A DNA stretch of 64,000 nucleotides. It comes from Leptospira sp. (GTDB lineage Bacteria; Spirochaetota; Leptospiria; Leptospirales; Leptospiraceae). The DNA is taken from the NCBI GenBank assembly GCA_027533185.1, contig JAPZTS010000004.1:167563-231562 (forward strand), read 5' to 3'. Position 1 is the stretch's first letter, and every line of letters starts with the position of its first letter. Below are positions 26,084 through 37,923 of this stretch, one piece after another. A program made the position numbers and the translations under genes. Below the pieces are notes generated by a model that was given only the letters and a program-made list of their open reading frames with translations, did no database searches and was not told where the DNA came from.

Positions 26084-26308
26084 TTGTCTATGACCCCACA
26101 AGTAGGGATTTATTTAAAAGAAGGGGAGTCTATCGAGGCAGCGCTTCGTAGATTCAAAAGAGATTGTGCCAATGCTGGTATCATGAGCGAAATCAAACGT
26201 AGAGAGTATTTTGAAAAGCCTAGTGTTGTGAAGAAAAAGGCTGTTGAAGCAGCAAAACGCAAACGAGACAAAAAGAAGAGACTCTTCGCAAAAAAAGACA
26301 AACTCTAA
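26084..26308 (+). CDS. rpsU: 30S ribosomal protein S21
   Basis: 74 residues. S21 helps the 30S subunit start translation on mRNAs. The core EGESIEAALRRFKRDCANAG and RREYFEKPSVVKKK are diagnostic, and the C-terminus is a basic helix. The GAGGA site at 26072-26076 is 7 bases before TTG 26084 and 13 bases before ATG 26090, so TTG (protein starting MSMTPQ) is favoured. First gene of the rpsU-yqeY-dnaG-rpoD macromolecular-synthesis operon, the arrangement known from enteric bacteria with yqeY added. Confidence 0.95.
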   Translation: MSMTPQVGIYLKEGESIEAALRRFKRDCANAGIMSEIKRREYFEKPSVVKKKAVEAAKRKRDKKKRLFAKKDKL

Positions 26309-26327
26309 TTTTTTTTTCGGTTATCCC

Positions 26328-26783
26328 ATGACCCTGCAAGAGACGATCAATACTGACCTTAAGGTCGCACTCAAGTCGAAAGATGAGGCTGTATTGGGTA
26401 CACTTCGTCTCATCAAAGCAGATATCCAATACGAACTTACAAAGACGGGAGCATCCGAACTAGCTGATCCTGCGGTAATGCAAATTTTGAAGGTTAACTT
26501 CAAACGCCGAAAGGAGACTGCCTTAGAGTATGACAAGGCAGGCAGAGCAGATCTCGCCGAAAAAGAAAGATCGGAAGCCGCAGTGATTGCCAGATACATT
26601 CCTAAAGAAATTTCTGATGAAGAAATTGCTAAGGCTGTCAATCAGGCGATTGCAGAATTGGGTGCTTCCTCACCCAGTGATACAGGAAAGGTTATGGGTA
26701 AAGTTATGGGAATGTTTAAGGGACAAAATATAGACGGCTCAAAGGTATCCTTTCTCGTAAAACAAGCATTATCCTCCAATTAG
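26328..26783 (+). CDS. yqeY: GatB/YqeY domain protein
   Basis: 151 residues. The family resembles the C-terminal tRNA-binding tail of GatB, and its own role is unsettled. Conserved stretches are LRLIKADIQYELTKTG, NFKRRKETALEYDKAGRADLAEKE, ARYIPKEISDEEI and the GKVMGKVMGMFKGQNIDGSKVS end. The frame is open further upstream but ATG 26328 matches the family start MTLQETINTDLK. It sits between rpsU and dnaG, which is its usual place in many bacteria. dnaG begins 8 bases after the stop. Confidence 0.93.
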   Translation: MTLQETINTDLKVALKSKDEAVLGTLRLIKADIQYELTKTGASELADPAVMQILKVNFKRRKETALEYDKAGRADLAEKERSEAAVIARYIPKEISDEEIAKAVNQAIAELGASSPSDTGKVMGKVMGMFKGQNIDGSKVSFLVKQALSSN

Positions 26784-26791
26784 AAAAAACT

Positions 26792-28591
26792 GTGAATCCT
26801 TACCAAAGTTTTAAAGAACGAGTTCGCAGAGAAATTTCCATAGATTCATATATCAATCGTTTTGTTCCATTAAAGAGAATGGGACGCAATCTAGTTGGTC
26901 TTTGTCCATTTCACAATGAAAAAACCCCATCCTTCAATGTAAACCCTACCTCTGGATTTTATCATTGTTTTGGATGTAAGGCATCTGGTGATCTTTTCCG
27001 ATTTGTAATGGATTACCAAAAAGTTGATTTTTTAAAATCATTAGAAATCCTATCCGATTATTCTGGTATTCCGCTAGTCGAAAGGACCAGGGAAGATGAA
27101 GAACTCGATCGAAAGAAAGAATCTCTCTACCAAATCTTAAGTCGGGCTATGGAATACTTCCAATCCAACCTTCATACGCAGAAAGGAGAAGAAGCACTCA
27201 AGTATCTGGAATCGCGTGGCATACAATCTGAGGATGTAAAAATATTTAAAATAGGATACGGTTTACCAGGGTTTCAAAATTTAAAACAGGATTTGTTTCG
27301 AAATGAATCTGAAGTGAATCTTGCAATAGAACTTGGGCTTCTCAAGCGAAGTGACAAGGCAAAGGAACCTTATGATTTCTTTCGGGGAAGAATTATGTTT
27401 CCTGTAATTGATTCCCGTGGTCGTGTTGTTGCCTTTTCTGGTAGAATACTTGGACCTTCGGAAGAAGCTAAATATATCAATAGTCCAAATTCTTTAGTTT
27501 ATGATAAAAGCCGAATCTTTTATAATTTAAATTTAGCTAGTGATGCAATTCGAAAGTCTAGAGAGGTTGTCGTCGTAGAAGGTGTGTTTGACGCAATTGG
27601 TCTATTTCGAAAGGGATTAGAGGCAGTGGTTGCTCCACTCGGAACTGGATTTACAGAAGGCCATGTGAGAATTTTAAAGAACATGGCAGATAAGGTCTAT
27701 CTAATGATGGATTCGGATAGTGCGGGCACGAAAGGTGCCTTCAGAGCAGTGAACCTTTTGAATAAAGAAGGTGTAACCGTAAAGATTTGCCATATCCCAG
27801 AAGGAAAAGATCCGTTTGATTATAGCCAATCGCATAACAAAATGGAGATTCGGAAACTATTGGATGATTCTACCTCCGCTTCCCAATTTATGATCCGAGA
27901 AGTTCTTTCAGGTGCAGGAGTTAGATCCCTACCTGAGGAAAAACAGGCTGGAGTGAAGCGGCTATTTGAATTTGTCCGTCCGATGGAAAAAGAGACGGAT
28001 AAACAGGTCTATTTGGAAGAGGGTGCAAGGCAGTTGGGTCTCTCATTTTCTTCTCTTTTTCAGGATTTTACCGGTAAAGCTAAAGTAAATACAGCTGAAT
28101 CAAATTCCGATACTAAGAAGGTAGATCGAAAGGTTCCAACGAAACCAAGTGCAGTAGTTCTCTGTGAGAGAAAGATGATCGCAAGACTCATTGAAAACCA
28201 GGAAAATTTTTCATTTTCTGATGAACTTTTGCAGTTGGAATTTGTGGATGATGTTTCCGCATTTTTTTGGGATTATCTGTATACCAAGTATTTACAAAAC
28301 GAACCTATGAGTTTAGCTGAAATCTTATCAAAAGAAGATATACCAAAAGAGTATCTTGGTGCCATAGCGGAACATTTTACCGAAGAAGGTGGTTCTTTAT
28401 TTAAGGAAATCCTTCTTAGACATGCTGATTTAGTTTGCGATCTCAGAATGACGGAACTAATCCGAGAGATGTCCAATCCTAGCCTGAGCTTAGAAGAAAA
28501 AACAAATCTTCTTTCCGAGCTTTCCCTTCTCAAACACGAGAAAAATAAGAGATCTTTGTATCTCAGAACGATCCAAACACAAGAAGTTTAA
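26792..28591 (+). CDS. dnaG: DNA primase
   Basis: 599 residues. DnaG makes RNA primers for replication. The zinc-binding domain uses C38, H41, C59 and C62 (CPFH ... CFGC). The catalytic Toprim domain contains [11 protein letters not shown], with the catalytic Glu, and MMDSDSAG, with the metal-binding Asp pair. The basic [19 protein letters not shown] segment precedes it. The C-terminal third (about 450-599), which should bind DnaB helicase, is diverged. The start is GTG, 8 bases after the yqeY stop. Second-to-last gene of the macromolecular-synthesis operon. Confidence 0.96.
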   Translation: MNPYQSFKERVRREISIDSYINRFVPLKRMGRNLVGLCPFHNEKTPSFNVNPTSGFYHCFGCKASGDLFRFVMDYQKVDFLKSLEILSDYSGIPLVERTREDEELDRKKESLYQILSRAMEYFQSNLHTQKGEEALKYLESRGIQSEDVKIFKIGYGLPGFQNLKQDLFRNESEVNLAIELGLLKRSDKAKEPYDFFRGRIMFPVIDSRGRVVAFSGRILGPSEEAKYINSPNSLVYDKSRIFYNLNLASDAIRKSREVVVVEGVFDAIGLFRKGLEAVVAPLGTGFTEGHVRILKNMADKVYLMMDSDSAGTKGAFRAVNLLNKEGVTVKICHIPEGKDPFDYSQSHNKMEIRKLLDDSTSASQFMIREVLSGAGVRSLPEEKQAGVKRLFEFVRPMEKETDKQVYLEEGARQLGLSFSSLFQDFTGKAKVNTAESNSDTKKVDRKVPTKPSAVVLCERKMIARLIENQENFSFSDELLQLEFVDDVSAFFWDYLYTKYLQNEPMSLAEILSKEDIPKEYLGAIAEHFTEEGGSLFKEILLRHADLVCDLRMTELIREMSNPSLSLEEKTNLLSELSLLKHEKNKRSLYLRTIQTQEV

Positions 28592-28608
28592 AGAGGAATA
28601 CAGATAGA

Positions 28609-30384
28609 ATGGAAAACCTAGCAAGCCTACCAGAAGTGCAAAAAATTATTTCCATAGGAAAGGCAAACCGAGAGGTCTCCTATGACGAAATCAATGAAAT
28701 CCTACCTGATAAAATTTTAAATTCAGAAAAGATAGATGATGTCTTCACCTTACTCCATGAAATGGGGATTGAGATTGTTGAGGAATATTCCAAAAAGTCA
28801 CTAGAAGAATCTTCCTCTCTATCTACACAAAAAGAAGAAACAAAAGAGGCGCCAACAAAGGACAAACCGGCTCGTAAAAAAAGAGAGTCAAATGTATCCT
28901 CAAGCTCTGAAGATCCGATCCGACTTTACTTAAAGGAAATTGGAAAGGTATCGCTTATCAGCGGTGAGACAGAAGTATTTTTAGCTAAACGAATCGAGAA
29001 GGGGGAAAAGATCATCGAAGAGACTATCCTCAGTTCCTCGATCCTCCGCCAGAATTTTGCAAAACTCATTCCCAAAATCAAATCCAAAAAAATCAAAGTC
29101 TACGATCTTGTTAAAGTAGATAAAATGTATGCTCTGAATCAGGAGCAAGCAGACAAACTGGAAAAAGTCTTTTTTGAAAATATGGAACTCATCCAGCAGG
29201 ATGAAAAGGTACTAAACGAATCTACAAATAGAATTCGTAAGTATTCCGAAAACTCCAAAAAGTACAAAGAACTTAAAGAAAAAATCGATAATTCCACAGG
29301 TAAAATCGATGATGCCATTCGCAAAATCGGGGTTTCCCAAAAAGAAATTCAAAAGATCTCCCAAAAGATCAAGTCGATGGTTTTCCGTGTTAAGGAAATC
29401 GAAAAACATTTCTTAAAAATTAAAGCTAAATACGGACATGATGTACGCGAAATTAAGGGTCTCAATCGGTTTATCGAAAAGAATGAGAACCTAGACGAAA
29501 TCGAAAAGATGATGGGTTGTGATATCGAGGAAGTCCGAGAAGTCATCAAAGATATTCGTAATAATGAAAGAAAACTCCGCCGAATGGAACAGGAAGCTGG
29601 CTCTTCTGTTACAGATATCAAAGATTGGGGTGAAAAAATCATCAAAGGGGAAAGGGAAATTGCGCAAGCCAAGAGAGAACTTGTTCGTGCAAACTTACGT
29701 TTGGTGGTTTCTATCGCAAAAAGATATGCGAATCGGGGAATGCATTTTTTTGATTTGATCCAAGAGGGAAATATAGGACTCATCAGAGCGGTCGATAAAT
29801 TCGAATACAAAAAAGGTTATAAATTTTCAACGTATGCGACTTGGTGGATTCGCCAGGCAATCACCCGAGCGATTTCTGACCAAGCTCGAACCATTCGTGT
29901 TCCTGTTCACATGATCGAACAGGTAAACAAAGTGATTCGTGAGACAAGGCTTTTTGTCCAGGAGTTTGGACGAGATCCGTCTAATGACGAAATTGCGGAG
30001 AGACTCGGTTGGCCCGTTCAAAAGGTGAAGGCCGTGAAGAATGTTGCCAGAGAGCCAATCTCTCTTGAGATCCCTGTTGGTTCGGAGGAAGATTCCGAAC
30101 TTGGGGATTTTATCGAAGATAAAGAAGTGATAAGCCCGCTCAATTCAGCAGCCACTTCGATTCTCTCGGAACAAATCCGACAGGTATTACAAACTCTACC
30201 AGCTCGTGAACAAAAAGTCATTCGTATGCGGTTTGGTTTGGATGATGGTTATGCCCAGACTTTGGAAGAGGTTGGGTATCAGTTTAAGGTCACTCGGGAA
30301 CGGATCCGTCAGATTGAAGCCAAAGCTTTGAGAAGACTAAGGCACCCAAGCAGATCTAAAAAGCTGAAGGATTATATTGATTAA
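28609..30384 (+). CDS. rpoD: Principal RNA polymerase sigma factor (sigma-70, RpoD)
   Basis: 591 residues. Region 1.1 covers about residues 1-75, followed by a charged disordered linker and region 1.2 ([17 protein letters not shown]). A long lysine/glutamate-rich non-conserved region lies between 1.2 and 2. Region 2 is intact, with [18 protein letters not shown], the core-binding [19 protein letters not shown] and the -10 recognition and melting helix [19 protein letters not shown]. Region 3 follows, and region 4.2 has the helix-turn-helix [20 protein letters not shown]. It starts 17 bases after dnaG and is followed by two stacked hairpins. Confidence 0.97.
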   Translation: MENLASLPEVQKIISIGKANREVSYDEINEILPDKILNSEKIDDVFTLLHEMGIEIVEEYSKKSLEESSSLSTQKEETKEAPTKDKPARKKRESNVSSSSEDPIRLYLKEIGKVSLISGETEVFLAKRIEKGEKIIEETILSSSILRQNFAKLIPKIKSKKIKVYDLVKVDKMYALNQEQADKLEKVFFENMELIQQDEKVLNESTNRIRKYSENSKKYKELKEKIDNSTGKIDDAIRKIGVSQKEIQKISQKIKSMVFRVKEIEKHFLKIKAKYGHDVREIKGLNRFIEKNENLDEIEKMMGCDIEEVREVIKDIRNNERKLRRMEQEAGSSVTDIKDWGEKIIKGEREIAQAKRELVRANLRLVVSIAKRYANRGMHFFDLIQEGNIGLIRAVDKFEYKKGYKFSTYATWWIRQAITRAISDQARTIRVPVHMIEQVNKVIRETRLFVQEFGRDPSNDEIAERLGWPVQKVKAVKNVAREPISLEIPVGSEEDSELGDFIEDKEVISPLNSAATSILSEQIRQVLQTLPAREQKVIRMRFGLDDGYAQTLEEVGYQFKVTRERIRQIEAKALRRLRHPSRSKKLKDYID

Positions 30385-30395
30385 GAAGTAGTAGG

Positions 30396-30421
30396 TAGAT
30401 CCAAATAGATCTTTGGATCTA
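30396..30421. repeat. Perfect 10-bp inverted repeat after rpoD
   Basis: TAGATCCAAA (30396-30405) and TTTGGATCTA (30412-30421) are exact reverse complements around the loop TAGATC, which also repeats the start of the arm. It begins 11 bases after the rpoD stop and has no T-run, so it is unlikely to terminate by itself. It may protect the mRNA 3' end, upstream of the real terminator at 30445. Confidence 0.6.
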
Positions 30422-30444
30422 ATTATAAGTCGGAGTAAGACATC

Positions 30445-30472
30445 AAACCTCCCTTTATAGGGAGGTTTTTTT
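30445..30472. terminator. Bidirectional rho-independent terminator between rpoD and glpD
   Basis: AAACCTCCC (30445-30453) pairs perfectly with GGGAGGTTT (30460-30468) around a six-base loop, followed by a run of T's (30466-30472) on the plus strand. On the minus strand the hairpin is followed by a few T/A bases, so it probably serves both the rpoD operon and glpD. Confidence 0.88.
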
Positions 30473-32072
30473 AGAGAGTGGCTCGGAGGGATTTGATCAG
30501 GTTTGTTACTTCCTTAAGTGAGTGTTGCTTTTCTGCAACCGTCCAACCTAGTTCCTTCGCCAAAAGATTGTTCACTGGCGTGACTAAAGATTCTGCAATT
30601 TCCAAATTGAGAAATAAAATTCTCCATCGTCTAGCGAGTATATCAAGAGCGCTCATCGCAAACTCTTTTTTGATGAAGTGGCGAACTTCTTCTACATAGA
30701 AACCAGATCCTTTTTTGATTTCTTTTGGAGCTTTACCGAGAATTGCAGTTGCCTCGCCACCATAGGCATCTGAAAGTCTCTGAGCTGTCTCAAAGCTAAT
30801 ATTATATAGTGTTTGTAACTTAGAAGGTAGGTGTTGGGAATATCCATCTGCACCCGGATAGGCGAAAGTTGCTGTCTCACAATTTTTCTTTTCGCGAAGT
30901 TTTCCGACTTCTATGAGTTTGTCGGTGAGATCTTCTGCCATTTTTCGGAAGGTAGACCACTTTCCTCCCGACATAGTTACAAGGCCAGAGTCAGATACGA
31001 GAATGGCTTCTTCTCTCGAAATTGACTTTGTATCTTTGTTACCTGTTGGCGATATTAGAGGTCTAAGACCTGAAAACACGGATTCGATATCTTCCTTCTT
31101 TAAGTTCACGTCCAGATTTTCATTTCCCGTTTGTAATAGGAAATCCACTTCGTTTTTGAGAGGCAAAGGTTCTTCCGAAATTTTTTCTATGGCTGTGTCC
31201 GTTGTTCCCAAAAGCACCTTTCCCTCCCAAGGAATCACAAAGACAACCCGTCCATCTTTAGTTTTCGGAATGATCATAGCAGAGCGGCAAGGTAACTTCT
31301 TTTTATCGAAGACCAAGTGGATTCCTTGACTTGGCGAAAGTACTTTGTGTGTATTCGGATCATCTAACAGTCGTATGTTATCAATCCAAACACCAGTTGT
31401 ATTGGCTACGACCTTGGCTTTGATTTGGATTTGTTTTTTTGTAATTAGGTCTTTTGCGACAACTCCCGTAATCTTTCCATTTTCTTTGAGAAAGGAAACC
31501 ACTTCCATTCGGGATAAAATATCGGCTCCGTTTTCTTTTGCGGCTCGGATGGCAGCGATGTTCAATCGGGAATCGTTGAACTGGGCGTCATAATAGGCAA
31601 TCCCACCTTTTAGATCCTTGGATTTGAGAGAGGCAAAGTAGTCGAGAGCTACGGTTTTGGAAATCCGCTCGTGTCCAGGAACTACGGAACGTCCCGCCAA
31701 AAGATCGTAGATAGTAAGACCAATGGAGTAGAAAGGTTTTTCCCACCATTTGTAGGTTGGTAGGACAAATAGGAGAGGTTTTACCAAGTGAGGGGCATTG
31801 GAAAGGAGGCGCTTTCTTTCGGAGAGAGCTTCGTAAATCAGCTTAAAATGAAACTGGGCAAGATAGCGAACCCCTCCGTGGATGAGCTTAGTGGACCTTG
31901 AGCTAGTTCCTGAAGAAAAATCTTGTTTTTCTAGCACGGCAACCTTGTATCCTCGCAAGGTAGCGTCAAGGGCTGTTCCGGCACCAGTTGCCCCACCGCC
32001 TAGGATTACAATGTCGTAAGAAGTGGATTCAATTTTTTTGAGGTATTGTTTTCTATCGTCTTTTAGTGTCAT
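30471..32072 (-). CDS. glpD: Glycerol-3-phosphate dehydrogenase (FAD-dependent)
   Basis: 533 residues, the GlpD size. It oxidises sn-glycerol 3-phosphate to dihydroxyacetone phosphate and passes electrons to quinone at the inner membrane. The FAD-binding motif is VILGGGATGAGTALDATLRG, followed by SSGTSSRSTKLIHGGVRYL, typical of the GlpD/GlpO group. The middle has the substrate region PWEGKVLLGTTDT, and the C-terminal cap domain (about 390-533) with RRWRILFLNLEIAE completes the protein. It is a single gene, divergent from tyrS. It supplies triose phosphate from glycerol, in keeping with the fbp gene nearby. Confidence 0.95.
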   Translation of the reverse strand: MTLKDDRKQYLKKIESTSYDIVILGGGATGAGTALDATLRGYKVAVLEKQDFSSGTSSRSTKLIHGGVRYLAQFHFKLIYEALSERKRLLSNAPHLVKPLLFVLPTYKWWEKPFYSIGLTIYDLLAGRSVVPGHERISKTVALDYFASLKSKDLKGGIAYYDAQFNDSRLNIAAIRAAKENGADILSRMEVVSFLKENGKITGVVAKDLITKKQIQIKAKVVANTTGVWIDNIRLLDDPNTHKVLSPSQGIHLVFDKKKLPCRSAMIIPKTKDGRVVFVIPWEGKVLLGTTDTAIEKISEEPLPLKNEVDFLLQTGNENLDVNLKKEDIESVFSGLRPLISPTGNKDTKSISREEAILVSDSGLVTMSGGKWSTFRKMAEDLTDKLIEVGKLREKKNCETATFAYPGADGYSQHLPSKLQTLYNISFETAQRLSDAYGGEATAILGKAPKEIKKGSGFYVEEVRHFIKKEFAMSALDILARRWRILFLNLEIAESLVTPVNNLLAKELGWTVAEKQHSLKEVTNLIKSLRATL

Positions 32073-32163
32073 TCGAATTTAAAACTTTGAGAGTTGCCTA
32101 TAGAGATTCTACGGTTAGTATTGTCAAAAGTCACCATTTCTACCATTCAAAATTTTAAGAAAA

Positions 32164-33390
32164 ATGAAATCTGAGAAAGAATTACAAACCGAATTAGAAA
32201 CCATCCGGCGGGGAACTGTTGAGATTTTAAGTGAACCCGAACTAATTGAAAAACTGAAAAACAAACCATCCCTCACCATCAAAGCGGGATTTGATCCCAC
32301 GGCTCCAGACTTACATTTGGGGCATTTTGTTTTGCTTCGAAAGCTCAAACACTTCCAAGATTTAGGTCACGAAGTAAATTTTATGTTAGGGGACTTCACT
32401 GCGATGATTGGTGACCCTACAGGTAAATCGGAGACTAGGAAACGCCTTTCTAGAGAAGAGGTTTTGGAAAATTCCAAAACTTACCAAACACAAGTTTTTA
32501 AAATTCTAGATAAAGTGAAAACTAAAATTGTCTACAATTCGACCTGGTGTTCAGAAATGAAATTTGAACAAATTTTAATTCTAACATCAAAATATACTGT
32601 TTCTCGAATGTTGGAAAGGGATGATTTCACCAAGAGGTATAGGGCTGGGAATCCGATTTCTATGATTGAGTTTCTTTATCCATTGGCACAAGGATATGAC
32701 TCGGTTGAAATGAAGGCTGACATTGAGTTAGGTGGAACGGATCAAAAGTTCAATATGCTTGTAGGTCGCGATCTCCAAAGAGAGTATGGACAAAAACCAC
32801 AAGTTGTAGTGACTTTGCCGCTTCTTGTTGGTCTCGATGGTGTTAAAAAGATGTCCAAGTCGCTTGGGAACTACGTTGGCATCACCGAAAGGCCGATCGA
32901 TATGTATGGAAAACTAATGTCCATCTCTGATGACCTAATGTGGAACTACTTTGAGCTTTTAACCGACCTTCCTATCTCTGAAATCCAAAAAAGGCAGGCC
33001 GGAATCAAAGATAAATCTCTCCATCCCAAAGCTGTAAAAACCGAACTTGCTCTCCTTATTATGGACCAACTCCATCCGCATTCGGAGAACAGGGAGGCAG
33101 TAGAAGAGTGGACTCAAATCCACAATACAAAAAATAGAGCACTTCCCGATGAAATCCCGGAAGTGGTTCTCGGTGAAGAGTATTTTTCCGAAAAACAACC
33201 AGCTTTATTGTATGTTTTGGCACAGGTCCAATTCCTACCTTCTATATCCGAAGGAAGGAGGCTTGTCCAAGCGGGTGGTTTGTATTTGAACGAAGAAAAA
33301 CTGAACGATGCCAGTCTGCTCTTGGACCGTGGAAAAGAGTATCTCGTGCGCCAGGGGAAAAAAGGAAAGTTCCTTCGGCTTAAGTCCTAA
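32164..33390 (+). CDS. tyrS: Tyrosyl-tRNA synthetase
   Basis: 408 residues, class I synthetase that charges tRNA-Tyr. The HIGH motif is HLGH inside [20 protein letters not shown], and the KMSKS motif is KKMSKSLGN. The C-terminal 65 residues form an S4-like RNA-binding domain ([19 protein letters not shown]). The arrangement with [13 protein letters not shown] is that of the TyrZ-like bacterial group. The deacetylase gene starts 65 bases downstream on the same strand; co-transcription is possible. Confidence 0.96.
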   Translation: MKSEKELQTELETIRRGTVEILSEPELIEKLKNKPSLTIKAGFDPTAPDLHLGHFVLLRKLKHFQDLGHEVNFMLGDFTAMIGDPTGKSETRKRLSREEVLENSKTYQTQVFKILDKVKTKIVYNSTWCSEMKFEQILILTSKYTVSRMLERDDFTKRYRAGNPISMIEFLYPLAQGYDSVEMKADIELGGTDQKFNMLVGRDLQREYGQKPQVVVTLPLLVGLDGVKKMSKSLGNYVGITERPIDMYGKLMSISDDLMWNYFELLTDLPISEIQKRQAGIKDKSLHPKAVKTELALLIMDQLHPHSENREAVEEWTQIHNTKNRALPDEIPEVVLGEEYFSEKQPALLYVLAQVQFLPSISEGRRLVQAGGLYLNEEKLNDASLLLDRGKEYLVRQGKKGKFLRLKS

Positions 33391-33455
33391 GGCTTTTGCA
33401 GGTTTAGATTCGGTTTTCTAAATCCGATATTCAGAGTAAGGACAACCATACCTAA

Positions 33456-34646
33456 ATGTCGACCGATCCAATAAATGACGAAAAGGAAATCCAAGATATT
33501 GTACATGAGCTTTCCTTGGATATTGAAAAGGATCGTGAGTTTGCAAAAAGGCTAAAACGAATTCTTTTGGTTAGTGCATTGATTGTGATCGGTGCTTTTT
33601 CTTTTGGCGTTTTTACCTATCTTGTTTATTTGAATTTTTCGGTATCAAAACTTGAGACTGAGGTAAAAGAAAAAGACAAAAGTTTAAGGGAATTAGAACA
33701 ATCTTTATTCTCGCTAATGTACCAAGAACAACTTAGAGATGAGTTAGTTCTGTCATTGGATGTCGATTCTGATACAAGTTTACAAAAACAAGTCGATGAA
33801 AATGTTGAATTTTTAAAAGAGGTAAGTCAATCACACAAGGGAAAGAATATCTTACGAGGAAATGAAAATTTTAAAGAGATTGCTCTTACTTTTGACTTAG
33901 CAACAGGAGAAGAACTTCCGACGCTTTATAATTATGTCAAAGATTATGATATCCATGTCACAATTTTTTTATCAAATGAAAGGCCCTCAGACGTTTCGGG
34001 TAGTTTTTTCCATAGGCAAAATTTAGATTATATCAAACGACTGGCTAAAACGGATCAGGTAGAATTTGCAAATCATACCTGGTCCCATTTCAATTACCAA
34101 AGATCGGTAATGGAATCTTCTCTTAAAAAAAGAACAGTCCTCGAATACCTAAGCAAGTCGGTCTTAGACCTACCGCATATGGCAGAAGAGCTGAAAAAAG
34201 TGGAAGATATGTTTTACTCTTTAACGAAACAGGAGTTAAAAAAATACTATCGTTTGCCGTATGGAGCTTTAAGCCAATTGATTTTAGATGCTCATGCTAG
34301 TTTGGGTTATGACGAACATATTATGTGGTCCAGAAACTCTAAAGGAAGTTTGGATCTTCCTGACTACATCCACAAACAGTTTTTATATAAAAAATCTGCG
34401 AACGGAAAGAAGGAAGTCGTAAAAAATCCTCACTATAAAACTAGCGAGGAAACCCTGGCATTTTTGGATGCTTGGGAGAGAATTGATCCGAACGGAATGA
34501 ACGGATCCATCATACTGATGCACCTTGGAGGACCAAGAAAATTCGATAAACTCATCCACATCCTTCCAGAGTTTATCACTCGAATGAAGGCCAAGGGTTA
34601 TAAATTTGTAACCGTTAGCCAGATTCTCAATGGGAAGGCTGATTAA
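33456..34646 (+). CDS. Membrane-anchored polysaccharide deacetylase (NodB-like) with altered motif 1
   Basis: 396 residues. A single membrane anchor (about 34-58, [20 protein letters not shown]) is followed by a short coiled coil ([20 protein letters not shown]) and then the catalytic domain in the periplasm. Motif 1 reads ALTFDLATG, keeping the catalytic-base Asp but replacing the second, metal-binding Asp of TFDD by Leu. Motif 2 NHTWSH (H-x2-x-H metal ligands), motif 3 YRLPYGA and the motif 5 His in IILMHLGG remain. Such enzymes remove N-acetyl groups from peptidoglycan or other glycans. Activity here is uncertain because of the motif 1 change. Its stop overlaps the RND gene stop. Confidence 0.78.
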   Translation: MSTDPINDEKEIQDIVHELSLDIEKDREFAKRLKRILLVSALIVIGAFSFGVFTYLVYLNFSVSKLETEVKEKDKSLRELEQSLFSLMYQEQLRDELVLSLDVDSDTSLQKQVDENVEFLKEVSQSHKGKNILRGNENFKEIALTFDLATGEELPTLYNYVKDYDIHVTIFLSNERPSDVSGSFFHRQNLDYIKRLAKTDQVEFANHTWSHFNYQRSVMESSLKKRTVLEYLSKSVLDLPHMAEELKKVEDMFYSLTKQELKKYYRLPYGALSQLILDAHASLGYDEHIMWSRNSKGSLDLPDYIHKQFLYKKSANGKKEVVKNPHYKTSEETLAFLDAWERIDPNGMNGSIILMHLGGPRKFDKLIHILPEFITRMKAKGYKFVTVSQILNGKAD

Positions 34647-37600
34647 ACGTATTTTTGTTTAAGCTTAATTTTTTTAAATTTTACAATCAGCCATTCCTTA
34701 AAGGAATACAAGTTTAGATAGAATACGGGAACCATAATCAAAGTGATAAAGGTTGCAAAGGCAAGTCCCCACCCAAAAGCAAGTGCCATAGGAACTAAAA
34801 ATGGATCTCTTCCTCCAATTCCATAGGCAGTTGGCAGAAGTCCTAATACCGTTGTAACTGTAGTTAGTATAACTGCTCTTAGGCGAATATTTCCTGCTTC
34901 GATTAAAATTTCAAATGTGCTGAGATTTGGATTTTCGATTCGGAGTTGGTTGGCACAATCGACGAGAACAATCGAGTCATTCACTACAACTCCCGCAAGA
35001 CCAACAATCCCGAGAAATGCTAAAAAGGAAAAGGGTTGCCCATGGAGTAAAAAGGCAAAGATCACACCAATTACGGCAAATGGGATGGCACTCATTACAA
35101 TGAGAGGTTGACCGAGAGATTTAAATAGTGAGGCAAGAATCATAAAGATAATGATGAGACCTGCGCCAAAAGCGACTAAAAGAGAGTTCATCGATTCTTC
35201 TGTATCCTTATTCTCTCCAGAAAATCGGACCGTATAACCAGGATATTTTTCGATAATTCCTTGAGCAGCCTTCTTTGCATCCATGTTTACTTGTCTAGAC
35301 GTTGTGACAGTTTCATCGATATTGGAGGTAACTGTGAGGAGACGTTTTCCATCTAAGTGGTTAATCGACGCACGACCAGGTGATCTTGTATAATTCGTCA
35401 GTCTCGAGACAGGAATTAAGTTACCAGTTAAATTGTTTACGTAAACTTTGTTTAAATTACTGAGACTGGTTCGATATTCTTCAGGAAATCGTACCCTTAC
35501 ATCAACTTCTTCATCGGCACGTTTTATTTTTGTAGATACAGTACCTTGCAGAGCCGTGTTAATTGCGAGGGAAACGGATTGAACACTAACGCCTGCAAGA
35601 GAAGATAAAGACTCATCGACTGAGAGGCGAATCTCATCCTTTCCCTCATTAAAATCATCTCCGATATCCATCACACCTTCCATTTTTGATAGGATGGCTT
35701 TGTATTCGGCACCAATCTTTTGTAATGTAGCAAAATCATCACCCTTGATCTCGATTGCAACTGGTTTTCCTACGGGAGGTCCACCTGCTAATTTTTCAAA
35801 TTCGAGATTCACGAGTTTTCCTTGGAGAGATTTGAATTGTGGTGGGATTTCATCCGCAACTATTTCATCTCCAGTTTTTTTATTCGCATTTTCTTTACTC
35901 AGTTTTTCTTCTAACAAGAGTAAGGCTTTATCATTCAAGAGGTATTTTGTATTTTGTCTGACAATTTCTATGATTTTTTCTGTTGATCTTTCTCTTGTTT
36001 CATCTGGTGTCAGATAGACCATAATCTGAGCGTAATTTTTTCCTCGTTTGGTGAAAGGATCGTTTGGATCTTTTTGAATGATTCCTACACGAGAGATATA
36101 GTTTTCCACCTCTCCTTCTTGGAGTTTTGACACAGCGTATTCGATTGCTCGGATGTATCGGTCTGTCTCTTCCAAGGTGAGACCCGTTTCTGCGGTTACT
36201 CGAACTTGGAAGGTTTCAATTGCACCAGGAAATAATTTGAATTTACCAAATTTTCCCTGAATCATAATGGAAAACACAAAAAGTCCCAATAAAATTGCTA
36301 CCATACGGATTCTATGTGTTAAGGCAAAACGCAAAAGAGGAAGATAGAAATTGGTCTTAAATCGAACAAACCAATGAGATTCCTCTTTTACTTCTCCTTT
36401 CATATCTGTTGATTTGCTGACATCGTAAAGGTGAGAAGGCAACATAAAAAAAGCTTCAAATAGAGAAGAAAGTAATGAAAGGATCACTACCATAGGAATG
36501 GATTTGATAAATTTCCCAAAGATTCCAGTCATAAACAACATGGGTCCGAAGGCTGCGATAGTTGTTGTGATGGTTGCAGTTACTGGGGCGATTACTTCAC
36601 TAGTTCCTCGCATCGCAGCTTCAAAGGGTTCTAGTCCATTTTCCAAATGGCGGTAGACGTTTTCACAGATGATAATCGCATCATCAACTAAAATACCAAC
36701 AACAATGATAAGACCCATCATAGAAATAAGATTGAGAGTCATGCCAAAGTAGTTCATCGCAATAAACGTCATTGCTATAGAGATGGGAATTCCTAGGGCA
36801 GTCATAAGGGCCATACGCCAACCGAGGAATACAAAAAGAGAGGCAGTTACGAGAATCAAGCCAGATATAGCATTCGATGTCAAAACTCCAAGCCTTCGTC
36901 TGATGTATTTGGAAAGGTCATTTACAAATGCATACTGAAGTTTTCCATCTGTTGTTTTGATAAATTCTTTAACGATCTTTTTCGATTCATCGACTACAGC
37001 AATTGCGTCGGCTTTTTCACGTTTGATGATTGTTAATGCAATCGCTATTTCTCCATTTGACTTATCAATGTAATCAGAATCTTCAAATCCTTCCGTCACC
37101 TTAGCAATATCTTTGATGCGAACAGATCGTCCTGCGTCATTTGTACGGACAAAGACGTTCTCTATTTCTTCTGCACTATCAAATTCACCAACGGTCCTAA
37201 CGATAATTTCTTTATTACGCTCATTGATATTACCGCCTGGAAAATTGATATTTCGTAGCCTGAGTGCGTTTATCACTTGGGCAGAAGAAATGGACATAGC
37301 GTTCAATTTGTCCGGGTAGAGGTCCACTTTCATCTCACGTTCCCGCCATCCTCGTTTTGTGATTCGAGCAACAGTTGGTAGGTCTTTCAATTTTTCTTCT
37401 AAGATTTTTGAAAGCTCACGGAGTTCTGTTGGACTGAGTTTGGGTTTTCCATTTTCAAATGTAGGAGTTAGATGCACTTCAATCACAGGTTGTCTGGCAG
37501 TTGTGATTTCGGTTACAATCGGATCTTCGGCTTCCGCAGGGAGGTCCTGAACGCGATCAATTGCTGATTTGATATCATCTACCACTTTTTGTGTGTTTTT

Positions 37601-37903
37601 TGTATTTGGATCAATGGTGATAACTATGCCCGACCGATTTTCGAGAGAAGCCGATCGAAATTCTTTGATTCCATCCACTTCTTTAATCGCATCTTCCAGT
37701 GGTTTGGTGACTAATTTTTCTAAATCAGCAGGACTTGCTCCGGGATAGATGGTGGTTACACTTACAATATCAAAATTGATATTCGGAAAAGCTTCCCGAT
37801 TCATCGTATAAGCGGTCAGACCACCCGCAACAAGTATAGCGACAGTGAGTAAGTTTACAAATAAACTCTTTGAAAGAAAGTACTGAACGATGGATGAACC
37901 CAT
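34643..37903 (-). CDS. RND-family efflux transporter, inner-membrane pump subunit
   Basis: 1086 residues, the usual AcrB-like length, with twelve membrane helices and two large periplasmic loops. The N-terminus has [20 protein letters not shown] and [15 protein letters not shown], typical of the family. The proton-relay Asp pair in TM4 is present in [17 protein letters not shown], as in the HAE1 multidrug group. The second half repeats the pattern ([15 protein letters not shown]). No membrane-fusion protein or outer-membrane channel gene is next to it, so partners must be elsewhere. It begins 20 bases after def and may share its transcript. The substrate is not deducible. Confidence 0.9.
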   Translation of the reverse strand: MGSSIVQYFLSKSLFVNLLTVAILVAGGLTAYTMNREAFPNINFDIVSVTTIYPGASPADLEKLVTKPLEDAIKEVDGIKEFRSASLENRSGIVITIDPNTKNTQKVVDDIKSAIDRVQDLPAEAEDPIVTEITTARQPVIEVHLTPTFENGKPKLSPTELRELSKILEEKLKDLPTVARITKRGWREREMKVDLYPDKLNAMSISSAQVINALRLRNINFPGGNINERNKEIIVRTVGEFDSAEEIENVFVRTNDAGRSVRIKDIAKVTEGFEDSDYIDKSNGEIAIALTIIKREKADAIAVVDESKKIVKEFIKTTDGKLQYAFVNDLSKYIRRRLGVLTSNAISGLILVTASLFVFLGWRMALMTALGIPISIAMTFIAMNYFGMTLNLISMMGLIIVVGILVDDAIIICENVYRHLENGLEPFEAAMRGTSEVIAPVTATITTTIAAFGPMLFMTGIFGKFIKSIPMVVILSLLSSLFEAFFMLPSHLYDVSKSTDMKGEVKEESHWFVRFKTNFYLPLLRFALTHRIRMVAILLGLFVFSIMIQGKFGKFKLFPGAIETFQVRVTAETGLTLEETDRYIRAIEYAVSKLQEGEVENYISRVGIIQKDPNDPFTKRGKNYAQIMVYLTPDETRERSTEKIIEIVRQNTKYLLNDKALLLLEEKLSKENANKKTGDEIVADEIPPQFKSLQGKLVNLEFEKLAGGPPVGKPVAIEIKGDDFATLQKIGAEYKAILSKMEGVMDIGDDFNEGKDEIRLSVDESLSSLAGVSVQSVSLAINTALQGTVSTKIKRADEEVDVRVRFPEEYRTSLSNLNKVYVNNLTGNLIPVSRLTNYTRSPGRASINHLDGKRLLTVTSNIDETVTTSRQVNMDAKKAAQGIIEKYPGYTVRFSGENKDTEESMNSLLVAFGAGLIIIFMILASLFKSLGQPLIVMSAIPFAVIGVIFAFLLHGQPFSFLAFLGIVGLAGVVVNDSIVLVDCANQLRIENPNLSTFEILIEAGNIRLRAVILTTVTTVLGLLPTAYGIGGRDPFLVPMALAFGWGLAFATFITLIMVPVFYLNLYSFKEWLIVKFKKIKLKQKYV

Positions 37904-37923
37904 AAGAGCCTCGCTTGGGGGGA

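Noticed and set aside
29349..29810. Long open frame antisense to rpoD, Ser-rich
   Set aside because: It mirrors the coding frame of rpoD, has no ribosome-binding site or family signal, and its Ser/Phe-rich composition is what an antisense of Lys/Glu-rich code gives.
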